Assembly (NCBI GenBank): GCA_026992705.1
Contig: JALWYT010000257.1
Coordinates: 1 to 14,108 of the forward strand
Reading direction: 5' to 3'
DNA length: 14,108 bases
DNA from: Thiotrichaceae bacterium
GTDB taxonomy: Bacteria > Pseudomonadota > Gammaproteobacteria > Thiotrichales > Thiotrichaceae
The stretch's first letter is position 1, and each line of letters starts with the position of its first letter. The notes below the pieces were generated by a model, which saw nothing but the letters and a program-made list of their open reading frames with translations, had not been told where the DNA came from and ran no database searches. Made by a program: the position numbers and the translations under genes. Shown in pieces: positions 1 through 6,434 of this stretch.

Positions 1-660
1 GATGAACGCCCCGAGGCAGCAGGCATTCCCCCGGGTACATTTAAAGTCACGACAACTGCAAACGGAGAATTTACTTTACTCGCCGAAGATATTGAAAAAA
101 ATGAAAGCACCATGCACCGTTTTTTTGCTCATATACGCAATAAAAACGGTGAGAGTATTGTATGGGGAAAAACCGCCGCTTTATTTATTGATTCAATATC
201 AGGGGAACGTATTTTAGAAATAAGAAACGGTGCTCGCTACGAATTTCCAACGGATGGAACTTCACGTATTACACATTTTGTTGAGCATGGTATCAATATG
301 CCATTAAAAGAAAGTCACCAAATAAGTAAAGCCAATACACTCAAAACCTCAGAACTCATTCAGAATCCTACGGTAAAAAATATTGCTGAATTACATTGGC
401 GTATTGCTGTTATTCTTTCCGCTCCTTTAATGGCATTATTAGCCTTACCACTTAGCTATACTAACCCTCGGCAAGGACGCTACAGTAAAATTGCTATCGG
501 TATTTTAATTTATGCAGTGTATGCCAACTTCCTACTAAGTGGCAAAAGTTTACTGGATAATGGGCGTATCAATGCTTGGATTGGCTTATGGTGGGTACAT
601 ATTCTATTAGGTATTTTTATTATTTGGCTGATTCGGCACACCTTTGGTAGAGCAAAATGA
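1..660 (+). CDS. lptF: LPS export permease LptF (5' truncated)
   Basis: The reading frame is open from the first base, so the start lies upstream of the window and 219 C-terminal residues are visible. LptF and LptG form the inner-membrane permease of the LptB2FGC ABC transporter, which extracts lipopolysaccharide from the inner membrane. The first ~125 visible residues are the end of the periplasmic beta-jellyroll (for example WGKTAALFIDSISGERILEI and RYEFPTDG). Three hydrophobic segments follow at visible residues ~133-153, ~162-183 and ~194-213. The segment LSAPLMALLALPLSYTNPR is characteristic of the YjgP/YjgQ family (PF03739). The stop overlaps the start of lptG as ATGA (657-660), so translational coupling is likely. 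Assignment as LptF rather than LptG rests on gene order and is secure. Confidence 0.93.
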   Translation, partial: DERPEAAGIPPGTFKVTTTANGEFTLLAEDIEKNESTMHRFFAHIRNKNGESIVWGKTAALFIDSISGERILEIRNGARYEFPTDGTSRITHFVEHGINMPLKESHQISKANTLKTSELIQNPTVKNIAELHWRIAVILSAPLMALLALPLSYTNPRQGRYSKIAIGILIYAVYANFLLSGKSLLDNGRINAWIGLWWVHILLGIFIIWLIRHTFGRAK

Positions 661-1727
661 AAATATTAGAAATCTATCTTTGGAAAACGCTGCTTATCAG
701 CATTTTAATGACATGGCTTGCTTTGGTCAGTCTGGATTCCTTTTTTAGCTATTTAGGTGAGTTATGCGATATCAGCCCTCAAACACACTATGGTAGCTTG
801 CAAGCTCTTGTTTATATAATCTATTTAATCCCCAGTAGCTTGTATAATTTCTTCCCAATGGCAACACTTATTGGAGCATTAATGGGCTTAGGGCAACTTG
901 CTGCGAGTAGTGAAATTATTGCGATGCGAGCAGCAGGGGTTTCAATTCGTAATATTATGTGGAGTACCCTAAAGCTAGGAATTATAATTACTTTATTGAT
1001 TTTTGCTTTTGGGGAGTGGGTAACACCTAAAACAGAATTACGAGCAAAAAGTTTTAAATTAGAAAAAAAAGATGAAGGACCTGCTTATACACATGGTGGT
1101 GTTTGGGCGAAAGAAGGTAATCACTTTGTACATATCAGAAATACTTGGTCAACCGAGAAAGTAGAAGGTGTTTCCATTTTTACTTTTGATATGAAAAAAG
1201 CAAAACTAAAAAAAATATTGCAAGCAAAGCGAGCTGAAAAACATAACGGAAGCTGGGATTTATACGACATTACAATTAAAAACTTCCACGATAATGATGA
1301 AATTGAAATCAAATATGTTGATCATATACAACAGCCCTTCTTAATTTCTGAGCATTTCATGCAGGTTACTGCTGTGGAACCGAGTCATTTATCTATCAAT
1401 AAACTGTCAAACTATATCAAACATCAAAGTCATAATGACCTTAACACAACACGTTTAGAGCAGATTTACTGGCAACGCTTTAGTTTGCCTTTATCAACTT
1501 TAGTCATGCTTATCATTGCCATGCCTTTTGCTTTTGGATCACAACGTAATGCAGGGGCAGGACAACGCTTATTTGTAGGCATACTAATTGGTATTGTATT
1601 TATCCTAATTAATCAAGCTATCAGCAATATGGGGTTGGTATATGGCTTTTCTCCCATAGTCAGTACCTTTTCACCCTTATTATTGTTTTTATCTATTGGT
1701 TTATTGATGTTAAAAAGGATTAAATAA
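657..1727 (+). CDS. lptG: LPS export permease LptG
   Basis: This 356-residue protein is close to the ~360 residues of E. coli LptG. It is the second permease subunit of the LptB2FGC lipopolysaccharide extractor. Hydrophobic segments are visible near residues 10-32, 50-75 and 98-120. A periplasmic beta-jellyroll runs over ~125-265, and three C-terminal membrane segments lie near 275-295, 303-323 and 330-352. The N-terminal pattern (KILEIYLWKTLL, LIPSSLYNFFPMATLIGALMGLG) and the C-terminal pattern (LPLSTLVMLIIAMPFAFGSQR) are typical of YjgQ. The ATG sits in the 4-base overlap with lptF, and no other start is needed. It ends in a 259-bp gene-free gap shared with the convergent phosphofructokinase gene. 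Confidence 0.95.
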   Translation: MKILEIYLWKTLLISILMTWLALVSLDSFFSYLGELCDISPQTHYGSLQALVYIIYLIPSSLYNFFPMATLIGALMGLGQLAASSEIIAMRAAGVSIRNIMWSTLKLGIIITLLIFAFGEWVTPKTELRAKSFKLEKKDEGPAYTHGGVWAKEGNHFVHIRNTWSTEKVEGVSIFTFDMKKAKLKKILQAKRAEKHNGSWDLYDITIKNFHDNDEIEIKYVDHIQQPFLISEHFMQVTAVEPSHLSINKLSNYIKHQSHNDLNTTRLEQIYWQRFSLPLSTLVMLIIAMPFAFGSQRNAGAGQRLFVGILIGIVFILINQAISNMGLVYGFSPIVSTFSPLLLFLSIGLLMLKRIK

Positions 1728-1772
1728 ATTGATTGAAAGAAGTTGAGCAAGATTTCTCAATACATAAAAATT

Positions 1773-1897
1773 GTAGCTACTCAGCATAATTTAGAAAGGT
1801 AGTAAATAATTATTATTTAAACTCTAACAATAGGAACGCTATTGTAGAATTTACAAAGTGTATTTATCATTTTCTAATGATTACATTGAGTAGCTAC
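1773..1897. repeat. 125-bp near-palindromic (MITE-like) element
   Basis: The ends are a perfect 11-bp inverted repeat, GTAGCTACTCA (1773-1783) and TGAGTAGCTAC (1887-1897). Imperfect pairing continues inward: TTAGAAA-N5-TAAATA on the left has its counterpart in the reverse complement of the right arm. The centre (1828-1844) is a hairpin with arms CAATAG/CTATTG. The whole unit is therefore symmetric about position ~1835. It contains no ORF and no obvious target-site duplication. Its left end resembles that of the element at 10383-10475, sharing a 12-bp stretch ACTCAGCATAAT. It may be a non-autonomous mobile element, an extragenic palindrome or a structured 3' region of lptG. The inverted repeat is seen; the nature of the element is inferred. 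Confidence 0.6.
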
Positions 1898-1914
1898 TAA
1901 CAATCACCTTATTA

Positions 1915-1990
1915 GTAAGCTCTGTTAAGCAAAAATAGAATAACTTTATTTAATTCAAAAAAATTATTCATAAAGTTAATCAGAGCTTAC
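1915..1990. terminator. Nested stem-loop at the convergent lptG/pfp ends
   Basis: An outer perfect 10-bp inverted repeat, GTAAGCTCTG (1915-1924) and CAGAGCTTAC (1981-1990), encloses an inner perfect 9-bp inverted repeat, TAACTTTAT (1941-1949) and ATAAAGTTA (1970-1978), with an A-rich loop. The right outer arm overlaps the phosphofructokinase stop codon (TTA on + at 1987-1989). The position between two convergent genes suggests a bidirectional transcription end. The stems are AT-rich and lack a classical GC stem plus U-tract, so Rho-independent function is only a suggestion. Confidence 0.45.
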
Positions 1991-3249
1991 TTCATAGTAA
2001 ATTCAGGTAACTTCTTTTCGACCAAGATTTTTTTCATGGTTACATAATTAGGCAAACCATTTTTATATGGAGGGTAATCTTCGCCTTCGATTAATGGCAA
2101 TAGATATTCACGACATGCGTCAGTGATTCCAAAACCATCGTCAGAAATAAATTCCATTGGCATCATTTTCTCGACATTAGCGATGTCTTTTAAATCACCT
2201 GAACCAATTTCCCATTGATATGGATTGTTCGATGTACGAATAATCGCAGGCATAACAGAGTTTTTACCCTCAAGAGCCATATTTACAGCCGCTTCACCAA
2301 GAGCATAAGCTTGCTCAACATCTGATTTAGATGCTAGATGACGTGCAGCACGCTGCAAATAATCAGCAACCGCCCAGTGATATTTATAACCTAAAGCATC
2401 TTTGATCATATTAGCGACAACAGGAGCTGCACCACCTAATTGAGCATGACCAAAATCATCGCGTGTACCTTGCTCTGCTAAGAAGCGTCCATCAGGCCAT
2501 GCTGTACCTTCTGATACAACGACTGTGCAATAGCCGTGTGATTTAACTTTCTCATCCACCAATTTCAAGAACTTTTCTTGGTCAAATTTGATTTCAGGGA
2601 ATAGAACAACAATTGGAATATCATTATCTTCATCTGCGGCTAATGCACCAGCGGCAGCAATCCAACCTGCATGGCGACCCATTACTTCTAATACAAAGAT
2701 TTTAGTTGATGTTGCAGCCATTGATGCCACATCAAAGCTAGCCTCACGTGTTGAAACAGCAATATATTTAGCAACAGAACCAAAACCAGGGCAGTTGTCT
2801 GTGATAGGTAGGTCATTATCAACCGTTTTTGGCACATGAATTGCTTGAATTGGGAAATTCATTTTTTCAGAAAGTTGCGATACTTTTAAGCAAGTATCCG
2901 CAGAATCACCACCGCCGTTATAGAAGAAATAGCCAATATTATGAGCTTTAAACACTTCAATTAAACGCTCATATTCTGCTTTGTTTTCCTCAAGGCTTTT
3001 CATTTTGTAACGACAAGAACCAAAACCACCAGAAGGTGTATGACGTAGAGCTGCAATATCCTCATCTGACTCTTGGCTAGTGTCGATTAGGTTTTCCAAT
3101 AATGCACCAATGATACCGTTCTGCCCTGCGTAAACTGTACCAATTTTATCAGGATGCTTACGAGCCGTTTCAATTACACCACAAGCTGATGCATTAATAA
3201 CCGCTGTAACACCGCCCGATTGAGCATAAAACGCGTTCTTTACAGACAT
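1987..3249 (-). CDS. pfp: 6-phosphofructokinase, probably pyrophosphate-dependent
   Basis: This 420-residue PfkA-superfamily enzyme phosphorylates fructose 6-phosphate to fructose 1,6-bisphosphate in glycolysis, a reversible step if pyrophosphate is the donor. Family motifs seen are the N-terminal GGVTAVIN (residues 12-19), NGGGDS (111-116), PKTVDND (140-146, with the catalytic Asp pair) and MGRHAGW (190-196). ATP-dependent enzymes such as E. coli PfkA have GGDGS and PGTIDND. Here the position after the loop glycine is Asp and the PGT glycine is Lys, both hallmarks of pyrophosphate users. The loop reads GGGDS rather than the common GGDDS. The ATG has a good AAGGAG site 5 bp upstream (3255-3260 on +). 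The gene stands alone, convergent with lptG. Donor specificity is inferred from motifs. Confidence 0.88.
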   Translation of the reverse strand: MSVKNAFYAQSGGVTAVINASACGVIETARKHPDKIGTVYAGQNGIIGALLENLIDTSQESDEDIAALRHTPSGGFGSCRYKMKSLEENKAEYERLIEVFKAHNIGYFFYNGGGDSADTCLKVSQLSEKMNFPIQAIHVPKTVDNDLPITDNCPGFGSVAKYIAVSTREASFDVASMAATSTKIFVLEVMGRHAGWIAAAGALAADEDNDIPIVVLFPEIKFDQEKFLKLVDEKVKSHGYCTVVVSEGTAWPDGRFLAEQGTRDDFGHAQLGGAAPVVANMIKDALGYKYHWAVADYLQRAARHLASKSDVEQAYALGEAAVNMALEGKNSVMPAIIRTSNNPYQWEIGSGDLKDIANVEKMMPMEFISDDGFGITDACREYLLPLIEGEDYPPYKNGLPNYVTMKKILVEKKLPEFTMK

Positions 3250-3288
3250 ATTAACTCCTTAAAAGTAAATAAAAAATCGTGATAGGCA

Positions 3289-3308
3289 AAAGCGTAGCCC
3301 TACGCTTT
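3289..3308 (-). promoter_or_regulatory. 9-bp perfect hairpin in the pfp leader
   Basis: AAAGCGTAG (3289-3297) and CTACGCTTT (3300-3308) form a perfect 9-bp inverted repeat with a 2-bp centre. On the minus strand it lies about 40 bases upstream of the pfp start, and its stem ends in a short T run. It could be an attenuator-like stem in the pfp mRNA, a weak terminator for transcripts arriving from the persulfide dioxygenase operon, or a palindromic operator. The palindrome is seen; the role is not established. Confidence 0.4.
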
Positions 3309-3519
3309 AATTAATCAGCAACTACATACGATAAGTTTGTGTATGTATTCTCCATACATGGGAATAAGGAGACTTTCCCCGACTTAATCAAGAGTTTCCA
3401 TTAGTCCACTAAGTAGTTACATGAAAAGCTCAAACTACATACTAAATGCCAAATGGTTGCCTAATATACGTTAGTTTTACAGGTAATTCATGTTTTTGTA
3501 TGATAATTCTCACAGTTAT

Positions 3520-3539
3520 CTCTATTTCAAGGAATAGAG
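3520..3539 (-). terminator. Stem-loop after the persulfide dioxygenase gene
   Basis: CTCTATT (3520-3526) and AATAGAG (3533-3539) form a perfect 7-bp stem with a 6-base loop, 12 bp beyond the stop of the gene ending at 3552. No T tract follows on the minus strand, so it is a weak Rho-independent terminator candidate at best. It may instead mark an mRNA 3' end that is protected from decay. Confidence 0.3.
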
Positions 3540-3551
3540 CATATAACTTTT

Positions 3552-4343
3552 TTAACCTTGATCACCCTGCTTTTTAGGAATATTTTCTGAGGCAGGAGCA
3601 TCCTGAATTTCACAAGCACCTCGATATTCTTGTGGCACATTCTCAGGGCATTCACCACACCGTGTGTTACCTGGTACAGCAAAATCAATTTTACGTGGAT
3701 ACGGAAGGTTCATATTCTCCATAATTTCAACAAACTCTTCTTCTGTTTTTCCATTACCTAAACGTGGATTACGTAGCTTTTCTTGTCCAATGGTTGTGAT
3801 TTGTCGTCCTTCATAATCATGTGCTGGATATACTAATGTTTCATTCGGCAAGGTGAAAAACTTTTCTATAACACTTTTATACAAAGCATGGGCATCCCCT
3901 GATTGAAAATCAGTACGTCCACAAGCTTCAATTAATAAAGCATCACCACTGAATAATAATGTATGGCTATTTGTATTAACTAGATAGGCATGATGTGTGC
4001 TTGTATGTCCAGGTGTAAATAAAGGATGAATGTTAATAGTACCAACTTGAAATATTTCACCTTCTTTTACAAATAAATCTGCACAGGCTAGTTGATCCAT
4101 TTCTGGTACAACAATTTTACTACCTGATAAGGTCCTCATTTTTTTAGCACCCGTTAAATGGTCTGCATGAATGTGTGTTTCTAAGGTATATGTAAGCTTT
4201 AAGTTAAGTGATTTAATCACTTCAAGGTCACGCTCTACCGTTTCAATTACAGGATCAATTAATACACTTTCCCCTGTTTCTTCACAGCCTAATAAGTAAG
4301 TGTATGTTGATGAATCTTTTTCAAATAGTTGTCTAAAAATCAT
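3552..4343 (-). CDS. ETHE1-like persulfide dioxygenase (metallo-beta-lactamase fold)
   Basis: The enzyme is predicted to oxidise glutathione persulfide to sulfite in sulfide or cysteine catabolism, using a mononuclear iron in the cytoplasm. The 263-residue sequence has the MBL signature THIHADH (residues 56-62), later metal ligands H113 and D134, and the HDYEGR segment (175-180). CGRTDFQ (141-147) matches the ETHE1 segment containing human Cys161 and Arg163. The C-terminus adds a tail with Cys229, Cys232 and Cys244. ETHE1-type enzymes, unlike glyoxalase II, end soon after the HDYxGR segment and lack a GSH-binding helical domain, as here. The start is supported by a strong GGAGG (CCTCC on + at 4348-4352). 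It is the last gene of a unit with the CHCC and Rieske genes. Confidence 0.88.
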   Translation of the reverse strand: MIFRQLFEKDSSTYTYLLGCEETGESVLIDPVIETVERDLEVIKSLNLKLTYTLETHIHADHLTGAKKMRTLSGSKIVVPEMDQLACADLFVKEGEIFQVGTINIHPLFTPGHTSTHHAYLVNTNSHTLLFSGDALLIEACGRTDFQSGDAHALYKSVIEKFFTLPNETLVYPAHDYEGRQITTIGQEKLRNPRLGNGKTEEEFVEIMENMNLPYPRKIDFAVPGNTRCGECPENVPQEYRGACEIQDAPASENIPKKQGDQG

Positions 4344-4406
4344 ATTTCCTCCATTTAATTTTTCTATTTAAATTTAAACCTGTAACAAAATGATTACTTG
4401 CTCACA

Positions 4407-4622
4407 TCATCGTAGTAAAGTTGTGGTTTCAGATTTAATATAAACTGTACTACAATATGGGCAACGAGCTTCACCTTTATCATTTAAGCGGATATATACA
4501 CGAGGATGAGAATTCCATAAGCAACTATTAAGTGGTGGACAACAAACTTCATTATCAGCAAAAATGTCTTGATCAGTTACTTGATATATTTTTTCTGTAT
4601 TTGCTTTTTTACATGCTGACAT
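4407..4622 (-). CDS. CHCC zinc-finger protein (NDUFS6-like domain)
   Basis: This 71-residue protein matches the small zf-CHCC family (PF10276), whose eukaryotic relative is complex I subunit NDUFS6. The expected metal ligands are Cys28, His39, Cys54 and Cys57, in the contexts CCPP, SHPRVYIRLND and ARCPYCSTVYI. Three extra cysteines (4, 27 and 34) are present. Bacterial members are mostly uncharacterised, and I assign no specific function. It lies 45 bp after the Rieske gene and 63 bp before the persulfide dioxygenase gene on the same strand, so co-transcription is likely. The ATG is preceded by AAAAGGAA (complement of 4629-4636), a reasonable ribosome binding site. Confidence 0.82.
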   Translation of the reverse strand: MSACKKANTEKIYQVTDQDIFADNEVCCPPLNSCLWNSHPRVYIRLNDKGEARCPYCSTVYIKSETTTLLR

Positions 4623-4667
4623 TAGCTATTCCTTTTGTTAGAAATGAATCAAGAAAAAAGTTCTAAT

Positions 4668-4979
4668 CTAAATTTCCACAAAGATAGTTTCACCTTTAAT
4701 CACGATAGGATAAGTTTGTAATGGGACTTCTGCTGGTTCCTCTTTTGGCTCTCCCGTAATAACGCTAAACTTTGCTCCATGTAATGAACATTGAACTAAG
4801 TCACCTTTTATACAACCTAAATAGAGCGACGAATCTTCATGGGTACACATATCATCAACTGCATAAAATTGGTCATTGACATTGCAAATTAAAATGGCTT
4901 TATTGCCAATTTCAATACGTTTCATTTTTCCTAGCTTGATTTCCTTAGTATTTCCCGCTTCAATTAGCTTTTTTGACAT
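4668..4979 (-). CDS. Rieske [2Fe-2S] ferredoxin-like protein
   Basis: This small (103-residue) soluble Rieske protein should carry electrons through a [2Fe-2S] cluster bound by two Cys and two His. The ligand motifs are Cys45-Thr-His47 and Cys64-Ser-Leu-His67, separated by 16 residues, with the usual CTHEDSSL and HGAKFSVITG surroundings. Length and layout match stand-alone Rieske ferredoxins related to dioxygenase ferredoxin components and NirD. There is no signal peptide or membrane segment. The frame is open to a further upstream start at 5039, but that would overlap the divergent SDR gene, and the ATG at 4979 begins the conserved domain (MSKKLIEAG). It leads the unit with the CHCC and persulfide dioxygenase genes, so it may serve that pathway. 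Its partner enzyme is unknown. Confidence 0.88.
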   Translation of the reverse strand: MSKKLIEAGNTKEIKLGKMKRIEIGNKAILICNVNDQFYAVDDMCTHEDSSLYLGCIKGDLVQCSLHGAKFSVITGEPKEEPAEVPLQTYPIVIKGETIFVEI

Positions 4980-4990
4980 GGTGATTCTCA

Positions 4991-5839
4991 GTGAATATTT
5001 GGATTGTTGGTTGTGGCGATATTGGTCGCCGAGTAGCAAATTTATACCAAAAAGACAATATTGATGCTAGAGCCTTGGTTTCTTCTACGGAATCTGCTGC
5101 ACAGTGCCAGCTGCTTAATTTAGATACGATAATTCATGACCTTGACGTTGATAATTACTTGGATATTCAACTGTTTAAAAATGCACAATTATTTTATTTT
5201 GTACCCCCTCCTAAAATAGGCACTAAAGATACTCGTTTACAAAAGTTTTTATCTAGAGTCACACAACTCCCTAAAAAAATTGTCTTAATCAGTACAACAA
5301 GCGTGTATGGTGATAGTCAGGGTAAGTGGATAGATGAAGATTCACCGTTAAATCCTGTTGTAGATAGAGCTAAACGGCGTTTAAGTGCAGAAAATATATT
5401 AAAAAATTGGGCAAAGCAGTACCAAAAAGAATATGTTATTTTGCGTGTAGCAGGCATATACGCTAAAGACCGACTTCCTTTACAACGGTTAAAAAAAGGT
5501 TTACCCGTTGTTAAAGAAGCAGAAGCAGGGTGGACAAATAGAATTCATGCCGATGATCTAGCTAGGATATGTAAGCAGGTAATGGAAATTAAGCCAGCAA
5601 GCATTGTATATAATGTGACAGACGGCTCACCCAGCACAATGACCCATTACTTTAATCAAATAGCCGATGCTGAAAACTTACCAAGACCACCACAAATCTC
5701 AATGAAAAAAGCAATAGCTACACTCAGTAATGGCATGGTATCTTATTTAAAAGAGTCGCGTCGTATAAAAAATGATAAATTAATTAAAGAATTAGGTATT
5801 AAACTGAAATATCCTAATTTATCATCAGGTTTACGATGA
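4991..5839 (+). CDS. SDR-family NAD(P)-binding protein, YeeZ-like
   Basis: This 282-residue extended-SDR (epimerase-type) protein has a Rossmann NAD(P) motif at the very N-terminus, GCGDIG (residues 7-12). STTSVYGDSQG (101-111), NPV (121-123) and LRVAGIYAKDRLPL (151-164) follow the pattern of E. coli YeeZ and its relatives. The usual YxxxK pair is not visible where expected: residues 125-132 read DRAKRRLS. Classical dehydrogenase chemistry is therefore doubtful. The start is the GTG at 4991, because an in-frame TGA stands at 4982-4984 and a later start would break the Rossmann motif. No clear Shine-Dalgarno sequence precedes it. It diverges from the Rieske gene with only 11 bp between the two starts. 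The substrate is unknown. Confidence 0.85.
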   Translation: MNIWIVGCGDIGRRVANLYQKDNIDARALVSSTESAAQCQLLNLDTIIHDLDVDNYLDIQLFKNAQLFYFVPPPKIGTKDTRLQKFLSRVTQLPKKIVLISTTSVYGDSQGKWIDEDSPLNPVVDRAKRRLSAENILKNWAKQYQKEYVILRVAGIYAKDRLPLQRLKKGLPVVKEAEAGWTNRIHADDLARICKQVMEIKPASIVYNVTDGSPSTMTHYFNQIADAENLPRPPQISMKKAIATLSNGMVSYLKESRRIKNDKLIKELGIKLKYPNLSSGLR

Positions 5840-5863
5840 ATACACCGTTATTATAAAAATGGT

Positions 5864-6415
5864 TTAAGGTTGAGCTCTTAATAATATCTGAGTGTCTCCA
5901 CTACCCATAACATTTTCTAAGCTTAGAATAAATTTATAAGGGGACTTTATAGGCTTTTCTGGTTTGAATTCAACCAAGCGTGAATTAGGGTCAAAAGGGC
6001 GTTGTTGGAATATTGCACTAGAAACAGCTTGGTTAGTCGCCCGATCATAGATCCAAAAATGATATTGTTGTTTTTTTGAGATAGTTGGTAAGTTTTTAAA
6101 TTTCATAATACCTTGCTGTTTCTTTAGATTCCAAATAACACCTCCTTCAATCAATTTTGCTTTAGGATTTAGGGTTCGCATCCAACTATATTCTTCTGTG
6201 TTGCCATTAGCAAGCAACTGGTCTAGTGTGTTTTGTACGCTATTTTGATTGTTTTTAGCGATTATTGATTTTTGGTAAAATGAATAGCCGTAAGGCATTG
6301 CGACAACTGATGTCATGAGGAGTAATAAAGCTAGCATCCACCATTTAAAGCTCGCTTGTTTATAAAAGGGTAAGTGATTTTGTGTTTTTAGTGTAGAACC
6401 CATTAATGCTTCCAT
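5864..6415 (-). CDS. Single-pass membrane protein with RskA-like C-terminal domain
   Basis: This 183-residue protein has one membrane segment at about residues 24-43 (WWMLALLLLMTSVVAMPYGY) after a short, basic N-terminus, which suggests an Nin-Cout topology. A short linker is followed by a periplasmic domain (~77-183). That domain contains GGVIWN (91-96), FKNLP (106-110) and YHFWIYD (118-124), a pattern seen in the anti-sigma-K factor RskA C-terminal domain (PF10099). The N-terminal zinc-type anti-sigma domain of real RskA proteins is missing, and no ECF sigma gene is adjacent. A role as a sensor or an unrelated envelope protein is therefore open. The ATG at 6415 has AGAGGG upstream (complement of 6425-6430); the ATG at 6403 is an alternative start. 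Confidence 0.7.
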   Translation of the reverse strand: MEALMGSTLKTQNHLPFYKQASFKWWMLALLLLMTSVVAMPYGYSFYQKSIIAKNNQNSVQNTLDQLLANGNTEEYSWMRTLNPKAKLIEGGVIWNLKKQQGIMKFKNLPTISKKQQYHFWIYDRATNQAVSSAIFQQRPFDPNSRLVEFKPEKPIKSPYKFILSLENVMGSGDTQILLRAQP

Positions 6416-6434
6416 GTAATTATTCCCTCTTTAT

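Larger units (their letters stand above)
3250..3551. other. 302-bp gene-free region upstream of pfp with short inverted repeats
   Basis: No coding frame is supported here. Besides the pfp leader hairpin (3289-3308), I see TACATAC (3323-3329) facing GTATGTA (3341-3347) with a further CATAC at 3353-3357. The decamer AACTACATAC occurs twice directly (3320-3329 and 3433-3442). TAAGTAGTTAC at about 3410-3420 resembles the right end of the palindromic element at 1887-1897. CTCTATT (3520-3526) faces AATAGAG (3533-3539) just downstream of the persulfide dioxygenase stop. The region must hold the pfp promoter and the 3' end of the upstream operon, but I cannot place a convincing -35/-10 pair. Confidence 0.5.

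Noticed and set aside
2588..2839. Plus-strand open frame opposite pfp
   Set aside because: It is antisense to strongly conserved PFK motifs, with composition explained by the minus-strand codons. Other antisense or off-frame frames (1121-1312, 7006-7266, 7428-7689, 8386-8790, 9289-9528, 11236-11427, 12578-12766) were rejected likewise.
3552..4343. Glyoxalase II (hydroxyacylglutathione hydrolase)
   Set aside because: The CGRTDFQ and HDYEGR segments and the lack of a helical GSH-binding C-terminal domain fit ETHE1-like persulfide dioxygenases.
4638..4666. TTAGAA/TTCTAA inverted repeat between the Rieske and CHCC genes as a terminator
   Set aside because: The 6-bp AT-rich stem with a 17-base loop is too weak, and it lies in a short intra-operon gap.
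5013..5032. Inverted repeat GGCGA/TCGCC near the SDR start as an operator
   Set aside because: It is produced by the codons for the conserved GCGDIGRR motif, and a 5-bp arm is not significant.
4980..5039. A longer Rieske protein starting at 5039
   Set aside because: It would add 20 residues unlike the family and overlap the divergent SDR gene; the ATG at 4979 begins the conserved domain.
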